Assembly (NCBI GenBank): GCA_025617375.2
Contig: JAMYGW020000009.1
Span: forward strand, 248,001 to 312,000
Reading direction: 5' to 3'
Source: Acarospora socialis
Lineage: Eukaryota; Ascomycota; Lecanoromycetes; Acarosporales; Acarosporaceae
Length of the DNA: 64,000 bases
Positions 22,524 through 31,617 of the stretch are shown piece by piece (positions within the stretch are counted from its first letter, which is position 1; every line of letters begins with the position of its first letter). The notes under the pieces are model-generated. The model was not told the origin of the DNA and did no database searches. It saw only the letters and a program-made list of their open reading frames with translations. A program made the translations under genes and the position numbers.

Positions 22524-23240
22524 GCGTCCCAGAGTTGGAGATGTGCACAATAATACCCTGGTTTGAGACCACCGACCTGGGTCTCGGAGCTGCAGTCTTG
22601 TAGGACCCTTTCTCTCTACCCGCGATACATACATAGATGATAGCCCATAAGTGGGGGCGCCATTTCTTCGAGCAACGACCTGCATATCTACTCGGTACTC
22701 TCAGCCACTTGGATGGATCGCCGTATGCAAACCCCGCCTGTTCGAGTACCTACCTAGGCTACTTCCTTCTGGCGCTTCTCTCCGAACTGCAAATCGGGCG
22801 ACGTACTGATAACCTACTCTACATGATTTGAAGATAAGACGACTGGGTTACCGATCTCGGAGTAGGCAGTTGATAGCGAATACGTATCCAAGGTGCGGAG
22901 AGGATGATAGCGTGCCTTCTCCGCACGCAGCTCCACTGGAAATTCATAATAGATATTCACGGCTTCAGTCCCCATTACCATACTAACAGTGTCTCCTAGG
23001 ATGACTTCGGTTGGATTCTCGACAAGTCTCGATAAGATACCTTACTCATCTCTGTAATGGCCGGAGCCGTGCCCGGTACTTGTACATGATACCATCATAA
23101 GGTACTTCACAGCCTTTGGAGACCAGTGGCTTGGCTCCTCCTCCCTCCCGAGATTGGTGCAGACTCCCCGGACTGTAGAATACGGGAGCAGTATTGGTAC
23201 TACCTCCACTCCCGCATACCCTTGTTCCGTCCTGCATAAG

Positions 23241-23270
23241 GTAGGCATAGATTGGCATAGATTGGCATAA
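23241..23270. repeat. Short tandem repeat, unit attggcatag
   Basis: Three adjacent 10-bp units: gtaggcatag, attggcatag, attggcataa. Located about 530 bp upstream of the STB3 start. Confidence 0.7.
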
Positions 23271-23653
23271 CTGTAAGTTGTGCCTTGAATGAGTCTTGGG
23301 TCTTGTGAACGAATCAGCTGTTAAGCTCATCCCATTCATCACACCATTCGCAAGCCAAAGTCGACCAACAATCCATCCAACCGAGTCCTTCGTTCGACAG
23401 CTGTTTCTTCCCAACAAGTTACAGCTACAGCTACACAGTACTCATCTGCAAACAACTTCTCGCAATACTTCTATCCCCCGCTTTATTCGCGCAGAAGCTT
23501 CCATCCTGCTCAAACATCATCGTCGCAAGTCCATCGCGTTATCAGTCATCCTCTACGCTCGTCGCTCCAGAATTTCGGAGCAACTGTCTACAGCTTCCAC
23601 CACACTGTTACTTCTGTCGCTTCAAGTCTGTCTGTTTCTATTCGCTAAGCGAT

Positions 23654-23735
23654 GTGAGTTCTCATCTGATAGTTGAACAAAGAAAGCCGACCGCGTCGTT
23701 GACTGCCGTTCAACCTGTCATTCTCACCTTTTCAG
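23654..23735 (+). other. Probable 5' UTR intron of STB3
   Basis: Donor gtgagt at 23654, a ttgac branch-like site near 23698, and acceptor tttcag ending at 23735. This gives an 82-nt intron of typical fungal size ending about 60 nt before the ATG. It lies outside the coding frame; inferred from splice signals only. Confidence 0.45.
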
Positions 23736-23795
23736 TCTGAGCACCGAGCTGACTCATACTTCAAAGAGAAACTTTCCAAGACATCGATCAATCAA

Positions 23796-25088
23796 ATGGC
23801 TTCTGTGAACAACGTCTCCAGCATCGCTGCTGCCTTCGCCGGCAAGACAGCTTCCGTCGACATTCCCAAGCCGCGCGACGGTGGCTTCCTCATGGGCAGA
23901 GATAGCTTCGCTGCTGTGGCCGCCAGATCTCTCCCGACCAACAAACAGCCGGCCATGCTCCCTACTCCCCCCAACTCCATATCCCCTTCTCTCCCGCCCC
24001 ATGGCTTCAAAGCTCACGGCAACGGGGCCACGCAAGCTCCATCGGCTCCGATCCACGTCGACTCGGACATCGACCTCCAGGACGCGGTGGACCATGCGAA
24101 AAGCCAGGATCAACCGCAGCATGGCTTTGCCCCTGTTGGCAGTGGCGGTGGCATTGCCAAACTAGATGCGGCTGGGACAATTACTCCTGGCTTGCTGGCG
24201 AAACATCACCTGCCCGATATTCTTCTCGCTCACGGTCCGTTGGCGATTCGTCACGTCATGGGCTATCTCACAACCTCGGTGCCTGGCTTCTCGAGGATAC
24301 CTCCGGCGAAGGCTCGAAGGTTGGTCGTGGGCGCGCTTGAAGGTCGATCCAGCGGTGGAGAAGGGGGTGGAGTGAACGGTGATGTGGAGTTTGAGAAGGT
24401 CGGCTGGGGTCGATGGGATGCCAAGTTGAGAGGGCATCCGGCAAGAGATAGCAACCACTCAAGTCGGCAAGGTCCGCCGCCAGCGGGCAACCCGTCACCA
24501 CCGGCCAGTGTCCCTTCCTCATACACCGGAGTTGGTATGGAGATACCTCACAGAGGCCACTGGCAGAACAGGAACAACAACCTTCAACCGGGAACAAGCA
24601 CGAACGGCGACTCGGCTGTGCTTTCCAACGGCGAAGAGATGGACTGCATTGACCATCATGAGGATGTCACGATGCTTGAACATGAAGCGGACAAGATGTC
24701 TCTCGATGGCGATGAATCCTGCTCCTCTTCCGAAGCTCCGGACGACGGCCCGATCCTCGACGAAGACATTGGCGACGTCACGGACGAAGAGGACTGGGCG
24801 AACATCGGAGCAGCCGCCCTCAGACAAGGCTCTTACCCGACGGCAACGTCTGGGGGCGGTCGAAACCATAACAACTCCCATCTTTCTACACATCTGTATG
24901 CGAAAGACCGCAGCGGTGGCGGTCCCGCATCATCGGCATTGGCGAAATCGATGCCGATGCCCTCGGTATATAATTCTCAGCAACCTCACGGTTACGTGGG
25001 ATTTGCACAAATGGATAGTTTTGGCGTTGGGTCTGATTTACAAGAGAGGGAAGCGGTCGAAGCTTTGCTCCGCTTGAGTTCTGTATGA
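23796..25088 (+). CDS. STB3: Stb3-type Sin3-binding / RRPE-binding transcription factor
   Basis: 430 residues, single coding exon. In yeast, Stb3 binds the ribosomal RNA processing element of growth genes and recruits the Sin3-Rpd3 deacetylase when glucose/TOR/PKA signals drop. Seen: LPTPPNSISPSLPPHG (about 50-65), then the conserved domain at about 125-215: ITPGLLAKHHLPDILLAHGP, LAIRHVMGYLTTSVPGFSRI, PPAKARRLVVGALEG, VEFEKVGWGRWDAKLRG. An acidic region follows (DEDIGDVTDEEDW, about 310-325), then a conserved C-terminal end (EREAVEALLRLSSV). The rest is disordered and rich in Gly, Ser and Asn. The product should be nuclear. The family call (PF10330) is from recognised motifs; target genes in this fungus are not shown. 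Confidence 0.88.
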   Translation: MASVNNVSSIAAAFAGKTASVDIPKPRDGGFLMGRDSFAAVAARSLPTNKQPAMLPTPPNSISPSLPPHGFKAHGNGATQAPSAPIHVDSDIDLQDAVDHAKSQDQPQHGFAPVGSGGGIAKLDAAGTITPGLLAKHHLPDILLAHGPLAIRHVMGYLTTSVPGFSRIPPAKARRLVVGALEGRSSGGEGGGVNGDVEFEKVGWGRWDAKLRGHPARDSNHSSRQGPPPAGNPSPPASVPSSYTGVGMEIPHRGHWQNRNNNLQPGTSTNGDSAVLSNGEEMDCIDHHEDVTMLEHEADKMSLDGDESCSSSEAPDDGPILDEDIGDVTDEEDWANIGAAALRQGSYPTATSGGGRNHNNSHLSTHLYAKDRSGGGPASSALAKSMPMPSVYNSQQPHGYVGFAQMDSFGVGSDLQEREAVEALLRLSSV

Positions 25089-25495
25089 TATTACTACGCG
25101 GCGTTCTCGGGCACGGGCATAGGCATGTGCCATCACATTCACGGATGGGGTGGGTGGACTCGAGCTGCGGCGGCGATCCCGGCATAATCATCAACGGCGG
25201 GGACATTACGGATTTGGATAGTGTCACCAGCACGGCGTTTTCGACTGTTATTATCAATCATGCGTAACGACCTCGAGCATGCGCCTCGTCGCGGAGGCTC
25301 TTTTCGCTCGGTCCGGCGCGCTTTTATCACTATCCATACCCCTCTCAACACTCAAGGGAACTTCAACTGCCCTCAAAGCATTCTTACATTATTCTTTTCT
25401 TCGCCAGGCATGTTGATCACGCTAGCATTTCTTTAATCGATATCTTAACCAAAGGAAAGTCGGAGGGATGTGGGAAGGAGGAAGGAGAAGAGGAA

Positions 25496-25745
25496 ACGGT
25501 CATCTTCATTGCATCGCACCGTCTCTTTTCCTCCTTGCCTTTTCTCTATCTTCGTCTAAGTCTTCTCCTATACGATAAAAAAGACAGAAGAGGAGGGAAA
25601 AGGAGGAAGGCACGGTCATCTTAGCTGTATCGTACCGTCGCTTCCGATCTTTATGTCGGTGCTGTTTTCGGACAGAATCGGGAGGGAAGTGAAGGGAAGG
25701 GGAGGAGAGCGGGAAGTCACGGTCATCTTGGCTGTATTGTACTGT
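25496..25745. repeat. Three spaced copies of a 27-nt element with inverted ends
   Basis: Copies at 25496-25522, 25612-25638 and 25719-25745. Each starts acggtcatctt; the first two end accgt (inverse of acggt) and the third ends actgt. Each copy is preceded by a purine-rich tract (GGAAGGAGG-like). Start-to-start spacings are 116 and 107 bp. The third copy differs from the second mainly by C-to-T changes at CG positions. Confidence 0.8.
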
Positions 25746-26500
25746 GGCTTTCTAACCCTAACTCTCGACCACATAACCAGTCCGAAGCTCAACAACGTGT
25801 GTGACTTGCCTTGTCGCAACACACTTCAAATCCATCTCATCATATCCATCCTACATATATCCTCCCTCGGTTCTTCCCTCCCGAATCTCAACTCTTCTCT
25901 AGATACAGACATAGTCCTCCACACTCCATGCTCGCATTCTTACTCTTTCAGCCAAACGCCCCCAGCACCCACACCTCATCACCCCCCAGCAGCAAATCAC
26001 CGCAACATCCCCAACGCCCCAGACATCTCAGCCCCAACCCTTACAGCTGGGAGTATCAGAACATCACCACCAACCTACCCGCCCACAAACCCAACCCCAG
26101 CCTCAACCCCACTTCTGGCACAGAAATCAAGAACCACTCCTACCGCCACTCCCCTATCGCCTCCACACTCCCTCCCTCCCTCTCCCTCCCACATCTTCTT
26201 ATCCAAGAATCAATACATCCATCCCCCTCCCTCCGCACCCCACCCATCTCATCCGCGTACGGAAGTAAAAGTCCAAGCTTTCACGATCCAGAGTCTCCAG
26301 AATCCAAGTCCACGTCCAAGTCCCAGATCACAACGAAGATGAAATGGGACGGGACGGGATGGGACGTCGAAGACCTCGTAGTGAACAAGAGAAAGAAAGG
26401 GAGTGAGAGAGAGGGACATCTATCGATCTCCCCCCTGCCCCCCGGTTACTCCAACCTCCATTCCCATTTCCGGGATCTTTCGACGGAAGGCCGGTCAATT

Positions 26501-26583
26501 AAGAACAGGGAGGAAGGAGAGGAGAGGAGAGGGTTGTGCGCAGCAGGATGGAGGGAGGGATGGAGGAAGGGAGGGAGGGATGG
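26501..26583 (+). repeat. Purine tract with GGGA/GGA runs
   Basis: Near-continuous G/A sequence with repeated gggagggatgg and gagaggagag words, broken only at about 26532-26545. Several runs of three or more G could form a G-quadruplex on the plus strand. No gene function inferred. Confidence 0.6.
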
Positions 26584-27257
26584 TGATCTGGACAACGGTC
26601 GGGGTTGTCGAATATGGGATGATGGGCCTGTTGTGGATTGATTGGTTGTTAGGTTACGAATGCCGGCTTGCTTCGCCCGTACAAACGCTGGTTTTGCCAA
26701 GACTGCTGTTCCCAGTGAAAGTGGCCCCGGGGCGCTGAAGATGGCACTTTTACTCGCTGGCATGCTTGTCAAACGGGCTGGAGATGTTTGACGTGCACTG
26801 CTCAGTCTACAGCGAGATGAGGTATGTGCCAGGTTGGAGAGGAGGGATATAGGACTTGATCAGGTTGTCACCCCCAGATAATAGCGCTCATCAAAAGCAG
26901 GAGCGTGAGATGATTTCTTCTATCTATCTTCATACGATATTTGAACCCTATCTTGTCTTGTCTTGTCGTGTCCCATCGTATCCAATTCCCTGATCTCTGT
27001 ACTCGCCCGGTCCATCTCTGCCGTGTATGTGACGCCACGCTCTACCAAAATCTTCACAGCGAAAAAGACGCGAATCGCAGTGTCCTCGAAGAATGGAACA
27101 CAGCGTACCCGCTTCGACGTGTAGGGATCTACTCTACTATTCCAAGACAAGAAGAGAACAGGTACGAAGCAAAAAATGCAAAGCTGTCGTACCCGCCCGC
27201 CATACAGGACGGCCACATTGTTGACACCAACAACTCATACGAACGCAGAGCACGCAA

Positions 27258-29242
27258 CTACCAAGAAAAGGACTCCTCGACAAAGTCGATATTGCTGTAA
27301 GCTTGTCGTTTCCGGACTGCAAGTCTGACGTCGTCGCTTAGAGCACCGGGCCCGCAGACACTGACGCCCATAGCGCCGATCTGCTTGTCCGCTTCGAGGC
27401 CGATGAGAGTGTCAACGTTGGGCCTGCCGGGGAACATCTGCACCGTTGCGGAGGGAGAATGAATTTCTTGGGTGGAGCGGGGTTGAGTGACGAAGAGGAG
27501 GATGCGTAGGATTTCGCGTCGGTTATCCATGGCGAGGATAGTCGTCATCCAGGGCCGGATCCATTCGAGATGTTCTATCAAGATAGTCAATCACTATAAC
27601 CAAGGAAGAGAGACAAAGGGTCGTAACTCACCAGGACTCTGAACAACCCACACGAGCACTATCCTCCGTGCAGCAACCGTCGAATTCGAGAAACCGGCGA
27701 CCAGCTCACGAACGTGGGGGATTTGATGCGTGATGCCGACGCCGCCAGCAAACATCATGACGGTACCGTAGGATTGTAATTGATTGAGACCACCGTATGG
27801 TCCTTCGACGAAAGCACGGACAACAAACTTCCCCTCACCGGCCTGCTCAGCTTTTCTATGTAAGTAAGTCGTAAAGCCAGTCCGACGACGGATTATAAGG
27901 GACATTTCTGTTCTCTTTGACGCAAGAATGTCTTGGCGGCTTATAGCAAGCCCCTTCTCCGAACTTGGGTTGTCTTCCTCTTCGCTCCATGCCACCGAGA
28001 ACGGATGATTCGTCCACATCCCGACGGAAGGCATGTACAGATACATGTGCTGGCCTGGTCGGAAGATCCAAGGGCGGGCCATCTTCAAAGTAATCCTTAA
28101 AGCATCTCCAGGCAACGCTTCGACGACGGCCTTTGTTCCATCTCCCCCGACATTGCGGTAGAGAAGCGTGGCGAAACGAGTTAGGCGCTGGGAAGTATTA
28201 GTCGTTGGTCTCATCCCCGAATCTAATCACTTACCTCGGCCGCCCACAGCACAATGGCACCGAGCAGGAATTGCTGCTGGGATAAATCATGCAAATGAAA
28301 CCATAAAGCAACAAGAGCCAAGACGACCAGTGCGATATGCAGGTGTAAGAATGTCTCGTAAAAAGCATGCCGGACAACCGACAGAGACTGGAAGAAAATC
28401 ACAACAAATGCAATGATCCCCTGAACGGATGTCAGTCAACCAACTCTTTCTGGGCGGACAGAACAACATACAATAAATCCAGTCATGATTAACCGAGAGT
28501 CGCTGATTTCTTCCTGTATCAGTTTCCAACCACCTAATACCTATCAGCTGCTTATCATGAGAAGCAAAGCATAAGACTTACCGCGATGGACCATCACGGC
28601 GCCCTGGGCAAATGTGTGGACGACAGCCTCCGCCACCACGATCCTACCGAACCAGCGATGGACCAGATTGAAGTTGTCGAATGAGATGTTCAACAACGCA
28701 ATGAGCGGGTTGTTTCGGGCGGCCAACACAACCAGGGGAATGAGGTTGACGACGGCAAGACTACCGGTTCGATTGCGGAGGTCGCCAAGCGTCTTCACAT
28801 AAGATTGGTGGAAATCGATGCCAACCAGGCAGAAAGCTGCATTCATGCCAAGGACGCAGGCAAGAAAGACGGACTGGAACCGTGTGGGAAGCATGCCCAT
28901 GTGCAAAGCAGACGATAGGCGGAACTCCTTATTGTGACGCTTGCGAAACATTGGTGCGTAGAGCATGTGTTCTTTGAAGAATGCGTACACCGAACTGGGC
29001 ATCATAAAGTACTTTTGGGTCGGATTGTTGAGACAGGTGAGCGTGCGGACGTAGTGGATGGAGAGGATAACGACTCGATAGATAGCCAGGGCACCGACAA
29101 CGGCTGCCAGACAGATCAGGATGCGCACGTCGAACGTCCATGTCGTGATCTCTGCTGAGGAGGAGTCTTTCGACGGCAGCTCAGCACCCAATGCCAGCTG
29201 GGCAGCCGCGAGCAGGAGCCATGGCGTATGTTGTGGATGCAT
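27258..29242 (-). CDS. Ferric/cupric reductase transmembrane component (FRE family)
   Basis: Exons 28582-29242, 28472-28509, 28235-28420, 27632-28187, 27258-27574 (minus); 585 residues. Moves electrons from NADPH through FAD and two hemes across the plasma membrane to reduce Fe(III) or Cu(II) for uptake. Seen: signal peptide (MHPQHTPWLLLAAAQLALGA), an early TM (LICLAAVVGALAIYRVVI), heme histidines in NLVHRWFGRIVVAEAVVHTF and FYETFLHLHIALVV...LWFHLH, FAD-binding MWTNHPFSVAW, NADPH motif MMFAGGVGITHQIPHV, and the C-terminal VSVCGPGALSDDVR. Length is in the family range. The 38-nt second exon needs an acceptor ending gaag (28510-28513), which restores frame and gives REISDSRLIMTGFI; this is the least certain junction. 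Regulation by iron is likely for the family but no site is shown here. Confidence 0.92.
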
Positions 29243-31617
29243 GATCCGTTATGTCACGAGCCTGCAGAATGAATTGGTAGCTTCGTCGACGAGTTGTCTG
29301 GTCGCGAGACTGATCAACGAGCGTCTTTCTTTCGCGGAAAAGGATTGAGAAGTCAAAGCGTCAAGCTGGTCACAACTTAACAGGTGTGACAGGAATCCGT
29401 TTTGGTACGAGGTGGTGCGAGGGGATAAATAACGCAGAGCTGTCTGTCTACCAGCGGGCGAACCTAGACCAGAGGTATTTCCCGGAGAGCTCGAAGGATT
29501 CAGAAGTGAAGACAGAGTTTAGGTCAACGAAAGACTAGCTGGGTATCCGGACTCAGTTAATAAGGAGAGTTATGCCGGGCATTGACAAGGAGAGGGAGGG
29601 GTTATGAGGTATGGTGAGGTTCTGGAGTAGGTGTGTCGAAGTGCACGGGGATAGGCTGTAAGGCAATGCCAGTAAGGCAAGGTGGGGTAGTTGAAGGAGC
29701 GAATGAATAAGAAAATACGAGCAGGCAGAGAAGAGGAAGAAAGAAGATGCGATGTCGATGCTGGTGCTGTGAGAAGGGGACGGGGGAAGGGAGTGAAGTT
29801 GCACAGCATGCAAGTGACTTGGATCGATGTCTTCAGAGGAGGGAGGTTAGACGGAGATGTTTAGCGAGCGAGACCCGACATGAAGCGCTCGACTTGAAAC
29901 GCCCCCACATCGCCCTTCATCCCTGAAGAAGAAGTTTGGATTAAATTACCTTCCTTTATGCAAGTCATGCCGAGACTGCAACGTACACATACCTTAGGGT
30001 AGGTATCTTACGCGGCGCATTGTTTCCCTGGACTCGTCAGCTACCCCCATGCCAAGCTTTGCTCTTCGGAGATCGAAGAAGGAAGCAGAGGAAAAAGAGA
30101 TATCAACCCCTCCAGTCCTCAGCAACTATCTTACTGCCCTCTCACGTCAGTACAGATAAGGTACAGTAGGTATGACGTGTCGGGTTGCGACAGATGAGAG
30201 CGGACTCCGTGATCCTCGAACAATCCCTCGAAACTCGCCCTGTGTTATCAACCCATTTTAATTACCCTCTCCTATCGGAATCGGACCACGGAATCATTTT
30301 CAACCGTCCGTTTGGATGGCATGGATATGACCTTACTGTCTTACTTCTGGGAACACAGCATGAACCAGATGTCAGGAATACACGGAACTGGCATGAAATT
30401 GTCCGGCCAGTCACGGGGCTTGTTCCTGCTTTGCGTACTCACTCTTCTCACTCTGATACCTTAGATCTATCGAATTTTCCGGTTGGACCGGCCGAAGTGT
30501 CGCAGGTGTGGTGTATAAGACCCTGCACGGCGCTGCGGATAGCCATGACCCCAGCGTTGGTGCTGAATTGCTTTAGGTATGCATCCAACCCTACTTCGAA
30601 GACGCGTACCTCAGCCCTGGTGGTGAGAGGATCGGTGGGGCGAAAAGGGGACCTCTCCTCCGTAACTACGGCCATATGGTCTTATTTGTCAGGTGATCGA
30701 CATTGATACAGCTCTTTCCTGGAGGGCAGACATATCTCCTACGAGCAGTATGAGTAGTTATCTCTTACCGGGACCGATATCAACGCCCTGCAAACCCTTC
30801 CTGCCTTCCTCTTCTGGGCATCCCGGGCCAGGTTCATCCATCATCCGGAGGGCTGCTTCATTGCTTTGACGATTTGGAATTGGGAGAAATGTAGGGTTGT
30901 GATCCATAAACAGCTACGAGACATGGCTAGGCAGGCTTAAGTAACGACACCTTACGCACCCCCCAAGCTAGGCATAACAAATCATCGCTTGCATTGGAAT
31001 ACAAGCATGCGGGAGCTACGGCGAGGCGTTGTCGACAGGTCCACTCCTTGCCTCCCGATGGACGGGTTGACCAATGTCGCACACCCAAAGACTTCACACT
31101 GATATCATCGTGCCTCAACTATGCGTCACCATCCTCGCAACAAGGCTCTAAGGTACTTGAATAACAATGATGTATCAATAAAGTCCTGCGCACTATCCTT
31201 CGGATGCTAGTGAGCTCATAACATCCAAGAATCGCTGCTTGTGCAAGCGGGTTTAAGAGCCAGGCCCTACCGGGTCTATACCTGTCACCAAGCTATCGTT
31301 TTTTTAACTGACATCCTGAACTATCACAACTAGCGTCACACTGCTATTGAAGAATGAACATAAACCAAGGGATGCCCCAAAACATCTCAGAGGGAGCTGT
31401 CGTATACTAGCATAAACAGGCAGGCTTCCCCTGGATCTGTCCAAGGTGCCTTCCCTTCTAGAATATTCCCAGCGGCGCCGAATATCAGTACAAAAAACCA
31501 GAATGCCTGTACCTATGGATGTCCAATGACAAGGACCTCCAAGAACTGCCTGAAAGCGTTCCATAGCAGAAGGCCTCCATACGTACGTGTCACCCGTTGC
31601 TCCAGAGCTCCAGAACC
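29243..31617. other. Intergenic, about 2.4 kb
   Basis: Promoter side of the ferric reductase and 3' side of the 31618 gene. A 75-codon minus-strand frame at 30448-30675 has protein-like composition but no supporting gene model. taccttagggtaggta lies near 29992-30007. Nothing else supported. Confidence 0.5.

Larger units (their letters stand above)
22524..23795. other. Intergenic and long 5' leader of STB3
   Basis: About 1.27 kb. It holds a 10-bp tandem repeat at 23241-23270, an open leader frame at 23296-23676 without recognisable motifs, and a probable 5' UTR intron at 23654-23735. Nothing else supported. Confidence 0.5.
25089..27257. other. Gene-free region with repeats and strand-asymmetric composition
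   Basis: About 2.2 kb. Holds three spaced copies of a 27-nt element (25496-25745), a C/T-rich tract about 25,800-26,340, and a G/A-rich tract about 26,390-26,600. Two long overlapping open frames here (229 and 276 codons) are low complexity and are not called as genes. Confidence 0.6.

Noticed and set aside
25811-26641. Open frames of 229 and 276 codons, overlapping in different frames
   Set aside because: Both are driven by C-rich low-complexity sequence, lack motifs, and overlap each other; they look like chance frames.
30448-30675. Minus-strand 75-codon frame with protein-like composition (VFEVGLDAYLKQFSTNAGVM)
   Set aside because: No flanking exons that continue a recognisable domain were found; too short and isolated to call. 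It could be a gene fragment.
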